Positions 20,082-31,072 are shown, numbered from the stretch's first letter. The stretch: DNA of 64,000 nt from Pantoea nemavictus (GCF_037479095.1 NZ_JBBGZW010000001.1:3162001-3226000), one strand, 5' to 3'. The notes: generated from the sequence alone by a model not told the origin. Made by a program: numbers and translations.

Positions 20082-20411
20082 TTAGTGGGCCATCATGTTG
20101 TAGTTGAGGTTCCACATAATCCACAGTGAGCCTACGACAACAATCAAGATGATGAGTGCTGAGAAGACAATGGCCACCATGTTCCAGCCACCTTCTGATT
20201 TGCTGTCTAAGTGCAGGAAGTAGACCAGGTGAACCAGCACCTGAACCACCGCACACACCAGAACCACACCCAGAATAGTGCCGTGTGAAGCGCCGCCATC
20301 CATTACCATCCAGAACGGAATACCGGTCAGGATGATCGAGAGGACGAAGCCGATCATGTAAGACTTCACGCTACCGTGCGAAGCGCCATGTTCGTTAACA
20401 GAATGACTCAT
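20082..20411 (-). CDS. cyoD: Cytochrome bo3 ubiquinol oxidase subunit IV CyoD
   Basis: 109 residues, as in E. coli, with three transmembrane helices and the ending [11 protein letters not shown]. CyoD is a small subunit that helps assemble the copper-heme centre of the terminal oxidase. Its ATG overlaps the cyoC stop (TAATG), indicating translational coupling. Confidence 0.95.
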   Translation of the reverse strand: MSHSVNEHGASHGSVKSYMIGFVLSIILTGIPFWMVMDGGASHGTILGVVLVCAVVQVLVHLVYFLHLDSKSEGGWNMVAIVFSALIILIVVVGSLWIMWNLNYNMMAH

Positions 20412-21025
20412 TACATGGCTCCCATCAGGTAGACAACGGTGAATACGCAGATCCAAACCACATCCAGGAAGTGCCAGAACAAGCTAAGGCACATGATACG
20501 GGTGCGGTTGGTTGCAGTCAGACCACGTTTAGAAATCTGGAACATCATCACTGCCATCCAGATCAGACCAGAGGTCACGTGCAGACCGTGCGTGCCGACC
20601 AGCGTAAAGAACGCTGACAGGAAGCCGCTGCGGTCAGGACCGAAGCCTTCCTTGATCAGGTGATGGAATTCATAGATTTCCATCCCGATGAAGCCCGCAC
20701 CGAACAGGAAGGTCAGGGCTAACCAGCTGATGACCGAACCCTTGTTCTGGTTGTTCATCGCGATCACTGCCATACCATAGGTAATGGAGCTGAGCAGCAG
20801 CAGCGCGGTTTCGACCAGTACGAACGGCAGTTCGAAGATGTCTTTACCTGCCGGGCCACCGGCAGTGTTATTGACCATAACTGCATAGGTCGCAAACAGG
20901 GTTGCGAAGATAATGCAGTCACTCATCAGGTAGATCCAGAAGCCAAAGACTTTATTGGCTCCTGCATCGTGATGCCCATGCTCCGCATGGGCGTCGTGGT
21001 GGTGTTTTGCAGTTTCAGTTGACAT
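20411..21025 (-). CDS. cyoC: Cytochrome bo3 ubiquinol oxidase subunit III CyoC
   Basis: 204 residues, five transmembrane helices, heme-copper oxidase subunit III family ([39 protein letters not shown]). The N-terminus is His-rich ([16 protein letters not shown]), a feature of this subunit in enterics. Both ends are coupled by TAATG overlaps with cyoB and cyoD. Confidence 0.95.
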   Translation of the reverse strand: MSTETAKHHHDAHAEHGHHDAGANKVFGFWIYLMSDCIIFATLFATYAVMVNNTAGGPAGKDIFELPFVLVETALLLLSSITYGMAVIAMNNQNKGSVISWLALTFLFGAGFIGMEIYEFHHLIKEGFGPDRSGFLSAFFTLVGTHGLHVTSGLIWMAVMMFQISKRGLTATNRTRIMCLSLFWHFLDVVWICVFTVVYLMGAM

Positions 21026-23007
21026 TATTTCAGACCTGCTTTGCTGATTTCGTCAAAGTGCTTCTTCTCGATCTGCTCGACTTCGGCAACCGGTACGTAG
21101 TAATCCACGTCTTCATCGAAGCTCTTCACAATCCAGGTCACGATAGTACCTACGAATGTGAGGCCAGCCAGCCACCAGATATGCCAGATCATTGCGAAAC
21201 CGAACACAGTCATCAGGGCCGCGATAACAACAGCTGCGCCGCTGTTTTTCGGCATATGAATTTCTTCATATTTTTCTGGCTGCTTGTACGCTTCGCCTTT
21301 CTCTTTCATTTCCCAGAACGCATCACGCTCGTGGATATGTGGGATAACGGCAAAGTTGTAGAACGGCGGCGGTGAAGAGGTTGCCCACTCCAGCGTACGT
21401 CCACCCCACGGGTCACCGGTCAGGTCACGATTCTGGTCGCGGTCACGCACAGAAACGTAGAACTGGGTCAGCTGGCACAGAATACCGCAAGCGATCAGCG
21501 CCGCACCGCCTGCTGCAACAACCAGCAGTGAGTGGAACTGTGGATCGATGTCCTGGCTGATACGACGCGTCATACCCATGAAGCCCAGCGCATACAGCGG
21601 CATAAATGCCACGAAGAAGCCGATGATCCAGAACCAGAACGCGCGGATACCCCATTTTTCATTCAGCGTGAAGCCGAATGCTTTCGGGAACCAGTAGGTC
21701 ACGCCAGCCATACAACCGAACACCACACCACCGATAATAACGTTATGGAAGTGCGCGATCAGGAACAGGCTGTTGTGCAGAATGAAGTCCGCACCCGGAA
21801 CCGCCAGCAGAACACCTGTCATACCACCAATAGAGAAGGTAACCAGGAAGCCGATGGTCCACAGCATCGCTGAGTGGAACTCAACGCGACCCTGATACAT
21901 GGTGAACAGCCAGTTGAAGATTTTCACGCCGGTCGGGATAGCGATGATCATCGTCATGATACCGAAGAAGGCGTTTACGTTTGCACCCGCACCCATGGTG
22001 AAGAAGTGGTGCAGCCAAACGATGAACGACAGTACGGTAATCGCGATGGTCGCCCACACCAGAGAGGTGTAACCGAACAGACGCTTTTTAGAGAAGGTCG
22101 CAGTGACTTCAGCGAAGACACCAAACACCGGCAGAACCAGGATGTACACTTCCGGGTGACCCCAGACCCAAATCAGGTTGACGTACATCATCATGTTACC
22201 GCCCATTTCATTGGTGAAGAAATGGAAGCCAAGGTAACGGTCAAGTGTCAACAGTGCCAGCGTAACGGTCAGTACCGGGAACGCAGCGATGATCAGGACG
22301 TTAGTACACAGTGATGCCCAGGTGAATACCGGCATTTTGAACAGGTCCATGCCCGGTGCACGCATCTTCAGAATGGTAACGAAGAAGTTGATACCGGTCA
22401 GTGTGGTACCGATACCGGACAGCTGGAGACTCCAGATCCAGTAATCGACCCCGACGCCAGGACTGTACTCCACCCCGGAAAGCGGCGGATAAGCCAACCA
22501 GCCGGTCTGTGCGAACTCGCCCACACCCAGAGAGATGTTCACCAGGATCACACCGATCGCGGTAAACCAGAAGCTCAGGTTGTTCAGGAACGGGAAGGCA
22601 ACGTCACGTGCACCGATTTGCAGCGGTACCGCGATGTTCATCAGACCTACCACGAATGGCATCGCCACGAAGAAGATCATGATCACGCCGTGAGCGGTGA
22701 AGATCTGGTCGTAGTGGTGCGGCGGTAGAATGCCGGCTTCCCCAGCGGAAGCCATCACTTGTTGGGTACGCATCATTACCGCATCGGCAAAGCCGCGCAG
22801 CAACATGACGAATGCCATGATGATGTACATGATACCCAGTTTTTTGTGGTCAATGGAGGTGAACCATTCAGACCACAGGTACTGCCACTTACCAAAATAG
22901 GTGATGGCCGCAACCAGCGCCAGACCACCTAAGATGATAGCGGCGACCGTAACCACGATAATGGGTTCGTGGTATGGCACTGCATCCAGTGTTAATTTTC
23001 CGAACAT
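21025..23007 (-). CDS. cyoB: Cytochrome bo3 ubiquinol oxidase subunit I CyoB
   Basis: 660 residues, the catalytic subunit. It reduces oxygen to water with electrons from ubiquinol and pumps protons across the inner membrane. Metal ligands are visible: H106 (IFTAHG) for the low-spin heme, the copper ligand His in WGHPEVY with its cross-linked Tyr, the paired His in WLHHFF, and the two His of IAHFHNVI. About fifteen transmembrane helices are expected. Its stop overlaps the cyoC start, and it begins four bases after cyoA. Confidence 0.97.
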   Translation of the reverse strand: MFGKLTLDAVPYHEPIIVVTVAAIILGGLALVAAITYFGKWQYLWSEWFTSIDHKKLGIMYIIMAFVMLLRGFADAVMMRTQQVMASAGEAGILPPHHYDQIFTAHGVIMIFFVAMPFVVGLMNIAVPLQIGARDVAFPFLNNLSFWFTAIGVILVNISLGVGEFAQTGWLAYPPLSGVEYSPGVGVDYWIWSLQLSGIGTTLTGINFFVTILKMRAPGMDLFKMPVFTWASLCTNVLIIAAFPVLTVTLALLTLDRYLGFHFFTNEMGGNMMMYVNLIWVWGHPEVYILVLPVFGVFAEVTATFSKKRLFGYTSLVWATIAITVLSFIVWLHHFFTMGAGANVNAFFGIMTMIIAIPTGVKIFNWLFTMYQGRVEFHSAMLWTIGFLVTFSIGGMTGVLLAVPGADFILHNSLFLIAHFHNVIIGGVVFGCMAGVTYWFPKAFGFTLNEKWGIRAFWFWIIGFFVAFMPLYALGFMGMTRRISQDIDPQFHSLLVVAAGGAALIACGILCQLTQFYVSVRDRDQNRDLTGDPWGGRTLEWATSSPPPFYNFAVIPHIHERDAFWEMKEKGEAYKQPEKYEEIHMPKNSGAAVVIAALMTVFGFAMIWHIWWLAGLTFVGTIVTWIVKSFDEDVDYYVPVAEVEQIEKKHFDEISKAGLK

Positions 23008-23011
23008 CGTA

Positions 23012-23938
23012 TTATTCCTCGGCTCCCGCGGAAGCGGCGTGACTCATGTCCATACCTTCATGCTGTGGCATGTCCATCTTCCCGTGGCTCATCTTGAACT
23101 TATCAATAACTTGCTTGAACAGTTCTGGATTCGTCGTAGAGAAATATTCCACCGGGTGATTTTCGCTTGGCGTAGCCAGTTTCTCGAAATCATCCATGGT
23201 GTTCAGCGCGTTAGGTGCCGCTTTAACTTTGGCAACCCACTGCTGGAATTCCGCATCGTCTTTAGTTGCAATGGCTTTGAATTTCATACCAGAGAAACCA
23301 CGACCACTGAAGTTCGCAGAGATACCGTCAAATGTTCCTGGCTCGTTGGCGATCAGATGCAGTTTGGTCTGCATACCGGCCATTGCATAAATCTGGCTGC
23401 CGAGAGTAGGAATAAAGAAGGAGTTCATCACGGAGTTGGAGGTGATCTTGAAGTTCACCGGAGTATTTGCCGGGAAGGCAATCTGGTTAACGGTGGCAAT
23501 ACCCTGTTCCGGGTAAATGAACAGCCATTTCCAGTCCAGCGCCACTACATCGATCTCAACCGGTTTAACGTCAGAAACCAGCGGTTTGCTCGGCTCCAGC
23601 GCGTGGGTTGATTTCCAGGTCAAAACGCCGAGGAAGATAATGATCAGGATCGGAATGGTCCAGACCACGGCTTCCACTTTGTTCGAGTGTGACCAGTTAG
23701 GGCTATAGGTTGCATTAGTATTGGTTGCCCGATATTTCCAGGCAAAAAATACTGCCATGAAGACTGCCGGGATAACGACGATCATCATCAAGCCAAAAGC
23801 TGTCAGAATCAACGAACGTTGCTCCAGTGCAATCTGTCCTTTGGGATTTAACAACGCACTATCGCAGCCACTGAGTAATACAGCGCCTGCAATTAATGAC
23901 AAAATCCCCAAACTTTTATTGTATTTACTGAGTCTCAT
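23012..23938 (-). CDS. cyoA: Cytochrome bo3 ubiquinol oxidase subunit II CyoA
   Basis: A 308-residue lipoprotein subunit. The signal peptide ends in LLSGC, giving lipidated Cys25. Two transmembrane helices follow (about 45-65 and 90-110), then a periplasmic cupredoxin-like domain that lacks a copper site, as is normal for quinol oxidases ([20 protein letters not shown]). The Met/His-rich tail ([19 protein letters not shown]) is notable and could bind metal. First gene of cyoABCDE. Confidence 0.96.
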   Translation of the reverse strand: MRLSKYNKSLGILSLIAGAVLLSGCDSALLNPKGQIALEQRSLILTAFGLMMIVVIPAVFMAVFFAWKYRATNTNATYSPNWSHSNKVEAVVWTIPILIIIFLGVLTWKSTHALEPSKPLVSDVKPVEIDVVALDWKWLFIYPEQGIATVNQIAFPANTPVNFKITSNSVMNSFFIPTLGSQIYAMAGMQTKLHLIANEPGTFDGISANFSGRGFSGMKFKAIATKDDAEFQQWVAKVKAAPNALNTMDDFEKLATPSENHPVEYFSTTNPELFKQVIDKFKMSHGKMDMPQHEGMDMSHAASAGAEE

Positions 23939-24008
23939 TTAACGACCTCAATGACAAAGGGCTCTATTGTCGTTTAAGTGTGCGCGCATTTTACGGGAAG
24001 GTTTATGC

Positions 24009-24036
24009 AGTGTAAACCAGCATAAGGATGTGTCAG
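24009..24036 (-). promoter_or_regulatory. Candidate sigma-70 promoter of cyoABCDE
   Basis: On the minus strand, CTGACA-N16-TACACT lies about 70 bases before the cyoA start. Just upstream is an inverted repeat TGACACC-N10-GGTGTCA (24045-24068), and another GTGACA is at 24084-24089. These could bind an oxygen or respiratory regulator such as ArcA or Fnr, which control cyo in E. coli; the sequence alone does not say which. Confidence 0.6.
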
Positions 24037-24068
24037 AAGGCTGTTGACACCTTTTGCTAAGGGTGTCA

Positions 24069-24376
24069 CAGATGTTACGCAGGGTGACAAATTATTAACT
24101 GCGACAAGCAGTTGGCGTTAATATAACAAAAAACAATGGTAGAAACCGCAGAAAAATCAGGGAAAGTATAAACCGTACTCTTAATGCTCATTTATTTAAC
24201 ATTTCTGTATCATTTTTGCGATGAGTTTAATACAAACTAATTGCTCACCGGATTTAAATATTACCGCGAAGTTGTTAATTTAATGTTTCTAATTCGCGTT
24301 AAAAAAAATGCTATTGGTAAAATCAGTTCCTGATATTTTTTGCGCCATTTATTTGTCATTCACAAATAGCGATGAG
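24069..24376. other. AT-rich intergenic stretch between cyo promoter and ampG
   Basis: About 300 bases of markedly AT-rich DNA without a credible reading frame or strong hairpin. It follows the ampG stop on the minus strand and may hold further upstream control sites for cyo. Nothing more specific is visible. Confidence 0.6.
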
Positions 24377-25864
24377 TTAACGGTGATTGCCCGGCGACAT
24401 TTTTCTTAATGCCAAACTGTCCAAAATTACGCCGAGTGCAACGGCCAACAGGGCAAATGCCATGCCGGCTTCAAACATCGGCGTAAGCAGCGCGTTGATT
24501 GGCAAAACTCCGCTGGCATTAAGCGCCAACGCCAGCAGCCATAACGCCAGCAGGCCACAGCCAACACTAAATAGACGTACCGTCCAGCGGTAGCCTTGCG
24601 GCCATAAGCTGCGCATCACAAACTCACCACTTTGCTGGATGCTATGTAACGTGCCGCGACATAGCCACAACAGCAGCAAACCCGGCACACCGGCAAATAC
24701 CGTAAAGGCATAAAAAGCTGGCCAGCCCCAAAGCTCAACCAGCCAACCGGCTGCAGGGCCAACGTAAACGCGTCCTACCGCCGAAAGGGCCGAGAGCAGC
24801 GCGAACTGGGTGGCGGAGAAGGATTTATTACACAGTGTCATTAACAAGGCGACAAAAGCCGCTGTGCCCATACCGCCGCACAGGTTTTCAATGAAGACCG
24901 CGCTGGCCATACTCCCAAGATGCGGAGGCGTCACGGCCAATAGCCAGTAAGCAAAGTTTGAGACAGCTTGTAGCACGCCGAAAATCATTAATGCACGGAA
25001 CAGACTTAAGCGCTGCATCAGCACGCCGCCATATAGCGCGCCAATAATCGTAGCAAGCAAGCCGAGCGTTTTGTTGACCAGTCCGACGTCGCCGGCGCTG
25101 AAACCCACGCCGCGAATCAGGAATGTGGTGGTGAGCGAAGCGGCAAACGCATCGCCGAGCTTATAAAGGATAATCAGGGTGATCAGCAGCCAGGCATTGT
25201 TACGCTGGAAGAAGTCTTTAAGCGGGAACGTTACTGCCTGACGTAATGAATGTGGTTCACGCGCTGGCATTGTCGGCTCTTTAGCCAGTAATGTCGCGAT
25301 CAGCCCTGGCACCATCAACAGCGCCATCAGCCAGTACGTGGCTTGCCAGCCGAGATAGCGATCCGCTAACCAAAGCGCGAGTCCGCCCGAAATCAGCATC
25401 GCCAGACGATAACCTAGCACGGTGATGGCCGCGCCGCTGCCGCGCTCTTCCGGCGGTAGCACGTCGGTTTTCCAGGCATCAAACACGATATCCTGCGAAG
25501 CCGAACAGAACGCCACCAAAACCGCCAACGCCGCCAGCAGCGTTAAGTCACGCGAGGGTTGCATAAAGCCCATGGCAATAATGCCGCCAATCAGTGCCAG
25601 CTGAGTGACCAGCAGCCAGCCGCGACGCCGGCCAAGAAACGGCGGCGTATAGCGATCCATCATCGGCGACCACAGAAACTTAAATACGTAAGCCTGGCCG
25701 ACAAGGGAGAAGAAACCAATCGTTTTCAGGTCAACGTTCTCAACCGTCATCCACGCCTGTAACGTCCCGGCGGTTAACGCCAGTGGTAAGCCAGAGGCAA
25801 AACCGAGCAGCAGCAATACCGCCGCATTACGTTGGGTAAAAATACGCAGATAATGAGATGTCAT
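24377..25864 (-). CDS. ampG: Muropeptide permease AmpG
   Basis: A 495-residue MFS transporter that imports anhydro-muropeptides from the periplasm for cell-wall recycling and thereby feeds the AmpR/ampC induction pathway. Conserved segments are GFASGLPLALTAGTLQAWM, FSLVGQAYVFKFLWSPMMDRY and AFCSASQDIVFDAWKTDVL. Some fourteen hydrophobic segments are visible. The start is set at the ATG at 25864 (MTSHYLRIF), preceded by AGGTTGG, rather than a TTG six bases upstream. It is followed by the cyo regulatory region and preceded by yajG, as in E. coli. Confidence 0.95.
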   Translation of the reverse strand: MTSHYLRIFTQRNAAVLLLLGFASGLPLALTAGTLQAWMTVENVDLKTIGFFSLVGQAYVFKFLWSPMMDRYTPPFLGRRRGWLLVTQLALIGGIIAMGFMQPSRDLTLLAALAVLVAFCSASQDIVFDAWKTDVLPPEERGSGAAITVLGYRLAMLISGGLALWLADRYLGWQATYWLMALLMVPGLIATLLAKEPTMPAREPHSLRQAVTFPLKDFFQRNNAWLLITLIILYKLGDAFAASLTTTFLIRGVGFSAGDVGLVNKTLGLLATIIGALYGGVLMQRLSLFRALMIFGVLQAVSNFAYWLLAVTPPHLGSMASAVFIENLCGGMGTAAFVALLMTLCNKSFSATQFALLSALSAVGRVYVGPAAGWLVELWGWPAFYAFTVFAGVPGLLLLWLCRGTLHSIQQSGEFVMRSLWPQGYRWTVRLFSVGCGLLALWLLALALNASGVLPINALLTPMFEAGMAFALLAVALGVILDSLALRKMSPGNHR

Positions 25865-25918
25865 AGCCAACCTGGAATGAAGCCCGGCCAGAAGTGACCG
25901 GGCAAATTACTGCGGAAA

Positions 25919-26497
25919 TTAGCGGGCGTTCTGCTTAATGAAGTTGTGAACGCTGGTGTCCTGCGCCATATCAGCAATCACGTCACTCAGCGTTGAGTTA
26001 ACCGCGTTGGTGATCTTCGCGTTGGTAGCGGTAAACGCACCTTCTACGCTGTAAGTCTGGCGATAGTTTTTCACCTGCTTGTTGCCGTTTTTCGCGGTAG
26101 CGATGATGGAGATATCGGCTTTAGTCGTAATGCTATAGCGCACGTTGCCCTGTGTTACATCAGCATATAGACCGTTCACCACAATTTGCAGATCTACCGC
26201 ACCGCTTGGGCCGATCATATAACCGCGTGACGTCATCTGCTTCTCCAACACTTCCTGCAGCAGGAAGCGCAGGTCGCGTGAAGGCGTCAGCGTAATCAGT
26301 TGACCATCGCGGTTGACTTTCGCCAGCGCCTGATCGGAACGTTGATCGGCACCGTTAACACTGATGGTAACGCCCATCAGACTTGGATCTTGCTGCGGCA
26401 GTTGAATCTTCGGTTGAATATCCAACGTGGTGTTGTTGCTGGCACAGCCGGCCAAAATAAAAGCAGCCAGCAGAGGGAATAACAGTTTTTTCAACAT
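25919..26497 (-). CDS. yajG: YajG family lipoprotein
   Basis: 192 residues, the E. coli length. Signal peptide with lipobox FILAGC (Cys18), then a conserved domain with LPQQDPSLMGV, DLRFLLQEVLEKQM and DTSVHNFIKQNAR. It is a predicted outer-membrane lipoprotein of unknown function. The start at 26497 (MLKKLLFPLL) is chosen over an ATG eighteen bases upstream because it matches homologues. It is 54 bases upstream of ampG and divergent from bolA. Confidence 0.9.
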   Translation of the reverse strand: MLKKLLFPLLAAFILAGCASNNTTLDIQPKIQLPQQDPSLMGVTISVNGADQRSDQALAKVNRDGQLITLTPSRDLRFLLQEVLEKQMTSRGYMIGPSGAVDLQIVVNGLYADVTQGNVRYSITTKADISIIATAKNGNKQVKNYRQTYSVEGAFTATNAKITNAVNSTLSDVIADMAQDTSVHNFIKQNAR

Positions 26498-26631
26498 ACT
26501 CATTCTCGTTAGCATATAGGTTGGTTTGCAAAACTGCGGCCATCATAGCATTGCGCAGCGGTGAAAAAAGCCCCGGGCTAATGGAAATTGATTGTAAAGG
26601 CTTTTTTCAGACGGGCAGAAACCCCACCCGG

Positions 26632-26659
26632 TTGACCTGAAGCATAAGCGGGTTACTAT
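26632..26659 (+). promoter_or_regulatory. Candidate promoter of bolA
   Basis: TTGACC-N16-TACTAT on the plus strand, about 105 bases before the bolA start. bolA is a stationary-phase gene in E. coli, so other promoters may exist; this one looks like a vegetative promoter. Confidence 0.55.
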
Positions 26660-26764
26660 GCGCAGCGTCGAGGGATTTATTTGCGGCTAACCCGCGGAAG
26701 CGGTGAAAAACCTACTAATATTTAAACAGATGGGCACAGCGCTCGCCGGAGAGGAGTGTTAATC

Positions 26765-27079
26765 ATGATTCGCGAACAAATAGAAGAAAAGTTGCGTAAC
26801 GCTTTCGAGCCTGCACATCTTGAAGTGCATGATGAAAGCTACCGTCATAACGTGCCCGCCGGTTCTGAAAGTCACTTTAAAGTGGTGATTGTCAGCGATC
26901 GATTTACCGGTCAGCGCTTTCTGCAACGCCATCGCGCCATTTATGGTGAACTGGCAGCCGAGTTAGCGGGCAGCGTACACGCGCTGGCACTGCATACTTA
27001 CACGCAAAAAGAGTGGGATGGATTGCAGGATACGGTTCTGGCCTCACCCAATTGTCGCGGTGCAGGAACCCTTGCCTGA
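26765..27079 (+). CDS. bolA: Stress-response morphogene BolA
   Basis: 104 residues with the BolA fold: [41 protein letters not shown] and the ASPNCRGAG end. BolA pairs with monothiol glutaredoxin through an iron-sulfur cluster and also acts as a regulator of shape and biofilm genes. The ATG at 26765 is preceded by GGAGAGGAG. A terminator closes the gene, so tig is independent. Confidence 0.95.
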   Translation: MIREQIEEKLRNAFEPAHLEVHDESYRHNVPAGSESHFKVVIVSDRFTGQRFLQRHRAIYGELAAELAGSVHALALHTYTQKEWDGLQDTVLASPNCRGAGTLA

Positions 27080-27100
27080 ATTCATTTCATCACCTTCCTC

Positions 27101-27127
27101 AAAACGGCCTGCGGGCCGTTTTCTTTT
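27101..27127 (+). terminator. Terminator of bolA
   Basis: AACGGCC-TGCG-GGCCGTT hairpin followed by TTCTTTT. Confidence 0.85.
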
Positions 27128-27201
27128 CATTTATTCCCTCCAAACGCGATCTACGGCGCAAAAAAGCAGCAAAACCGCCAAAAAGTGGTGAGTTTGCAGC
27201 C

Positions 27202-27230
27202 TCGACTCATTCCAGCGATGCCGCTATAAT
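27202..27230 (+). promoter_or_regulatory. Candidate promoter of tig
   Basis: TCGACT-N17-TATAAT about 150 bases before the tig start. The -10 element is a perfect consensus and the -35 matches four of six bases. The long leader in between shows no reading frame of interest. Confidence 0.6.
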
Positions 27231-27379
27231 GCGGCGTCTATTTTTCCGGAATGTCTTCGGGACGCTTCTGGTAACAGGGATTAGGTTCTGCCTGCAGAGG
27301 CCGTCCCGGTTGTTGGATACGGCGCATTTATGTGTGGTGTCTGAAGTTGACCGAGCACGTGATTTTTTGAGGTAACAAG

Positions 27380-28684
27380 ATGACAGTTTCAGTAGAAACC
27401 ACTCAGGGTCTGGGCCGTCGCATTTCGATTACTGTTGCAGCTGACAGCATCGAGAGCGCAGTGAAGAAAGAACTGGTGGAAGTGGCTAAGAAAGTCCGTA
27501 TCGACGGTTTCCGTAAAGGCAAAGTGCCGGCACACATCATTTCTCAGCGCTACGGTGCTTCTGTTCGCCAGGACGTGCTGGGCGAGCTGATGACGCGCAA
27601 CTTCGTTGACGCCATCATCAAAGAGAAAATCAATCCGGCTGGCGCACCAAACTATGTGCCGGGCGAATATAAAGAAGGCGAAGATTTCACCTACGCGGTC
27701 GAGTTCGAAGTGTATCCAGAAGTTGAGCTGAAAGGCCTGGATGCTATCGAAGTCGAGAAGCCAGTAGTAGAAGTGACTGACGCTGACGTTGATACCATGC
27801 TGGAAACCCTGCAGAAGCAGCAGGCGACCTGGAAAGAGAGCGATGCTGCAGCGACTGCAGAAGATCGCGCAACCATCGACTTCAGCGGTTCTGTTGACGG
27901 CGAAGAGTTTGAAGGCGGCAAAGCCTCTGACTTCGTGCTGGCAATGGGCCAGGGTCGTATGATTCCAGGCTTCGAAGAGGGCGTTGTTGGCCATAAAGCC
28001 GGCGAAACCTTCACTATCGACGTGAAATTCCCAGACGATTACCACGCTGAAAACCTGAAAGGGAAAGACGCGAAGTTCGAAATCGTGCTGAAGAAAGTTG
28101 AAACCCGTGAGCTGCCAGAGCTGACAGAAGAGTTCATCAAGCGCTTTGGCGTGGAAGATGGTTCAATTGCCGGTCTGCGTGCTGAAGTGCGTAAGAACAT
28201 GGATCGCGAGCTGAAAGGTGCTATCCGCAATCGCGTGAAGACTCAGGCAATCGACGGTCTGGTTAACGCCAACGACATCGATGTTCCGGTTGCGTTGATC
28301 GACAGCGAAATCGACGTTCTGCGCCGTCAGGCAGCACAGCGTTTTGGTGGCAACGAGAAGCAAGCGCTGGAACTGCCACGTGAACTGTTCGAAGAGCAGG
28401 CTAAACGTCGCGTAGTTGTTGGTCTGCTGTTGGGCGAAGTGATTCGCATCAACGAACTGCAGGCTGATGAAGATCGCGTTAAAACGCTGATCGAAGAGAT
28501 GGCTTCTGCGTATGAAGATCCGCAGGAAGTGATTGAGTTCTACAGCAAAAACAGCGAGCTGATGAACAACATGCGCAACGTGGCTCTGGAAGAGCAAGCG
28601 GTTGAAGCAGTTCTGGCCAAAGCCAAAGTTACTGACAAAGCCACTAACTTCCAGGAACTGATGAACCAGACCTCAGCGGCCTGA
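27380..28684 (+). CDS. tig: Trigger factor Tig
   Basis: 434 residues. The N-terminal ribosome-binding domain holds the signature GFRKGKVP (about 44-51), a central FKBP-like peptidyl-prolyl isomerase domain spans about 150-245 ([24 protein letters not shown]), and the C-terminal helical arms form the substrate cradle. It is the chaperone that first meets nascent chains at the ribosome exit tunnel. The start follows AGGTAACAAG. Own promoter and terminator bracket the gene, upstream of clpPX-lon as in all enterics. Confidence 0.97.
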   Translation: MTVSVETTQGLGRRISITVAADSIESAVKKELVEVAKKVRIDGFRKGKVPAHIISQRYGASVRQDVLGELMTRNFVDAIIKEKINPAGAPNYVPGEYKEGEDFTYAVEFEVYPEVELKGLDAIEVEKPVVEVTDADVDTMLETLQKQQATWKESDAAATAEDRATIDFSGSVDGEEFEGGKASDFVLAMGQGRMIPGFEEGVVGHKAGETFTIDVKFPDDYHAENLKGKDAKFEIVLKKVETRELPELTEEFIKRFGVEDGSIAGLRAEVRKNMDRELKGAIRNRVKTQAIDGLVNANDIDVPVALIDSEIDVLRRQAAQRFGGNEKQALELPRELFEEQAKRRVVVGLLLGEVIRINELQADEDRVKTLIEEMASAYEDPQEVIEFYSKNSELMNNMRNVALEEQAVEAVLAKAKVTDKATNFQELMNQTSAA

Positions 28685-28707
28685 TTCGTAAGTTAACCGT
28701 AAGTGCT

Positions 28708-28739
28708 AAGCCCGTGACTGAAAAGTCGCGGGCTTTTTC
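28708..28739 (+). terminator. Terminator of tig
   Basis: AGCCCGTGACT...AGTCGCGGGCT hairpin followed by TTTTTCG. Confidence 0.9.
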
Positions 28740-28846
28740 GTTTCTGGCGTGATGTGCGCAGATTTGTCCTCTATTTGCTTAATTAATCGGCAAATTATCC
28801 GCTAAGCTCTTTTTCCGTGTTAGCGAATGGGCAAAAGGTTGTTATG

Positions 28847-28875
28847 CTTGAAACAACTGGGCAGCATCCCCAGAT
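28847..28875 (+). promoter_or_regulatory. Sigma-32 heat-shock promoter of clpP
   Basis: CTTGAAA-N14-CCCCAGAT closely matches the sigma-32 consensus (CTTGAAA, spacer, CCCCATNT), about 145 bases before the clpP start. clpP is heat-inducible in E. coli. Confidence 0.8.
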
Positions 28876-29019
28876 ACAGGGAGAATGCATGAAAACAGTG
28901 AGACTGACTGATTAACCGTGTCGATATCTCGGTTTGAGACCGTGGCACGTAGTGTTCCTGCCGCGGCTTACGTAAAATCGGTACAGAATGTTGCCAATGA
29001 AATTTATCAGGAGACGGTA

Positions 29020-29643
29020 ATGTCATACAGTGGCGATCGTGAATTTACTGCACCGCACATGGCGCTGGTGCCAATGGTGGTCGAACAAACCTCGCGCGGC
29101 GAGCGTTCTTACGACATCTACTCTCGCCTGCTCAAAGAGCGTGTGATCTTCCTGACCGGTCAGGTTGAAGATCATATGGCTAACCTGATCGTGGCGCAGA
29201 TGCTGTTTCTGGAAGCTGAGAATCCTGAAAAAGACATTTACCTCTACATTAACTCGCCTGGCGGCGTGATTACTGCTGGGATGTCGATTTATGACACCAT
29301 GAAATTTATCAAGCCCGACGTTAGTACCATCTGTATGGGTCAGGCTTGTTCAATGGGTGCGTTCCTGCTGACTGCGGGCACCAAAGGCAAACGTTTCTGC
29401 CTACCTAATTCACGTGTGATGATTCATCAGCCGTTAGGCGGTTATCAGGGCCAGGCGACGGATATCGAAATCCATGCGCGCGAAATTTTGAAAGTGAAGC
29501 AGCGTATGAATGAGTTAATGGCTGAGCATACCGGCAAGTCGCTGGAAGAGATCGAACGCGACACCGAGCGCGATCGTTTCCTCTCTGCGGGCGAAGCGGT
29601 AGAGTATGGCTTAGTCGATTCTATCCTGACGCATCGCCAATAA
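29020..29643 (+). CDS. clpP: ATP-dependent Clp protease proteolytic subunit ClpP
   Basis: 207 residues with the serine-protease triad S111 (GQACSMGAF), H136 (VMIHQPLGG) and an Asp in the C-terminal third. It forms the 14-subunit chamber fed by ClpX or ClpA. The residue before the catalytic Ser is Cys where E. coli has Ala. The start at 29020 (MSYSGDREF, after GGAGACGGTA) is the conserved one; an in-frame GTG 102 bases upstream would add an unconserved extension. It is followed by clpX. Confidence 0.97.
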   Translation: MSYSGDREFTAPHMALVPMVVEQTSRGERSYDIYSRLLKERVIFLTGQVEDHMANLIVAQMLFLEAENPEKDIYLYINSPGGVITAGMSIYDTMKFIKPDVSTICMGQACSMGAFLLTAGTKGKRFCLPNSRVMIHQPLGGYQGQATDIEIHAREILKVKQRMNELMAEHTGKSLEEIERDTERDRFLSAGEAVEYGLVDSILTHRQ

Positions 29644-29647
29644 GACA

Positions 29648-29693
29648 CATCTGTCTGCCCCTTGCGCTATAGTTAACGGGAAGCAGGCAGATG
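29648..29693 (+). other. Inverted repeat between clpP and clpX
   Basis: CATCTGTCTGC and GCAGGCAGATG (ten of eleven pairing) lie 24 bases apart just after clpP. There is no T run, so it is more likely an mRNA-stabilising hairpin or partial attenuator than a full terminator. Confidence 0.45.
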
Positions 29694-29772
29694 GGTTGAA
29701 TGCATATCGGCCGTTGATGTACGGCCAGCGCCGTACAACAAATTTGGTCTGAGAAAGAAAAGAGGTTAGCTG

Positions 29773-31044
29773 ATGACAGATAAGCGCAAAGACGGTTCAG
29801 GTAAGTTGCTGTACTGCTCTTTCTGCGGCAAAAGCCAGCATGAAGTCCGTAAGCTAATTGCCGGGCCGTCAGTGTACATTTGCGACGAGTGCGTTGATCT
29901 CTGCAACGACATCATTCGTGAAGAGATTAAGGAAGTAGCGCCGCATCGCGAGCGCAGTTCACTGCCGACGCCGCACGAAATCCGCCATCATCTTGATGAT
30001 TATGTAATTGGTCAGGAAAGGGCGAAGAAAGTGTTGGCAGTAGCGGTGTATAACCACTACAAACGCCTGCGCAATGGCGATACCAGTAATGGCATCGAAC
30101 TGGGCAAAAGTAACATTTTGCTGATCGGTCCAACCGGTAGCGGTAAAACATTGCTGGCAGAAACGCTGGCGCGTTTACTGGATGTGCCATTTACCATGGC
30201 CGATGCCACCACGCTGACCGAAGCCGGTTATGTGGGTGAGGATGTAGAGAACATCATCCAGAAGCTGCTGCAGAAGTGTGATTACGACGTGCAGAAAGCG
30301 CAGCGCGGTATTGTCTACATTGATGAAATTGATAAGATTTCTCGTAAGTCGGACAACCCATCGATCACCCGTGACGTATCGGGCGAAGGCGTGCAGCAAG
30401 CGCTGCTGAAACTGATTGAAGGCACCGTGGCTGCTGTACCGCCGCAGGGCGGACGCAAACATCCACAGCAGGAATTCTTGCAGGTTGATACCTCTAAGAT
30501 TCTGTTCATCTGTGGTGGTGCATTTGCCGGTCTCGACAAAGTGATTTCTCAGCGTGTTGAAACCGGATCTGGTATCGGCTTCGGCGCAACCGTGAAGGGC
30601 AAATCTCAGAAGGCGAGCGAAGGCGAATTGTTGTCGCAGGTTGAGCCAGAAGATCTGATCAAGTTTGGCCTGATTCCTGAATTCATTGGTCGTCTGCCCG
30701 TCGTGGCAACGCTGAGCGAGTTGAGTGAAGAGGCGCTGATTCAGATTCTGCGTGAGCCGAAGAACGCGCTGACCAAACAGTATCAGGCGTTGTTCAATCT
30801 CGAAGGTGTAGAGCTGGAATTCCGTGACGAAGCTTTAACGGCAATTGCTAAAAAAGCGATGTCACGTAAAACCGGTGCACGTGGTCTACGTTCCATCGTG
30901 GAAGGTGCGTTACTCGAAACCATGTATGACTTGCCATCAATGGATGACGTTGAAAAAGTGGTGATTGATGAGTCAGTAATTGATGGTCAATCCGAGCCGA
31001 TGTTGATTTATGGAAAGCACGAAGCCCAGGCTTCTGGCGAATAA
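29773..31044 (+). CDS. clpX: ATP-dependent Clp protease ATP-binding subunit ClpX
   Basis: 423 residues. An N-terminal zinc-binding domain has two Cys pairs (CSFCGKSQ and CDECVDLC) and is followed by an AAA+ module with Walker A GPTGSGKT, Walker B IVYIDEID and the IGF loop (GIGFGA) that docks into ClpP. ClpX unfolds tagged substrates, including ssrA-tagged proteins, and threads them into ClpP. The start follows AAGAAAAGAGG. It is downstream of clpP and closed by a terminator before lon. Confidence 0.97.
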   Translation: MTDKRKDGSGKLLYCSFCGKSQHEVRKLIAGPSVYICDECVDLCNDIIREEIKEVAPHRERSSLPTPHEIRHHLDDYVIGQERAKKVLAVAVYNHYKRLRNGDTSNGIELGKSNILLIGPTGSGKTLLAETLARLLDVPFTMADATTLTEAGYVGEDVENIIQKLLQKCDYDVQKAQRGIVYIDEIDKISRKSDNPSITRDVSGEGVQQALLKLIEGTVAAVPPQGGRKHPQQEFLQVDTSKILFICGGAFAGLDKVISQRVETGSGIGFGATVKGKSQKASEGELLSQVEPEDLIKFGLIPEFIGRLPVVATLSELSEEALIQILREPKNALTKQYQALFNLEGVELEFRDEALTAIAKKAMSRKTGARGLRSIVEGALLETMYDLPSMDDVEKVVIDESVIDGQSEPMLIYGKHEAQASGE

Positions 31045-31072
31045 ATAAACAATCGCACCGCGTTGTTATCTT

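Noticed and set aside
21372-22314. Long plus-strand frames opposite cyoB
   Set aside because: They are antisense shadows of a highly conserved gene, rich in His, Arg and Asp, with no supporting start signals.
25881-25903. A GC-rich hairpin (GCCCGG...CCGGGC) between yajG and ampG considered as a terminator
   Set aside because: The stem is interrupted and no T run follows on either strand; the two genes may well be co-transcribed.
27013-27375. A 120-codon frame before tig
   Set aside because: It covers the bolA terminator and the tig promoter and overlaps the bolA end; no homology is recognisable.
28918-29019. An upstream in-frame extension of clpP
   Set aside because: The 34 extra residues are not part of ClpP in relatives, and the conserved MSYSG start has a good ribosome-binding site.
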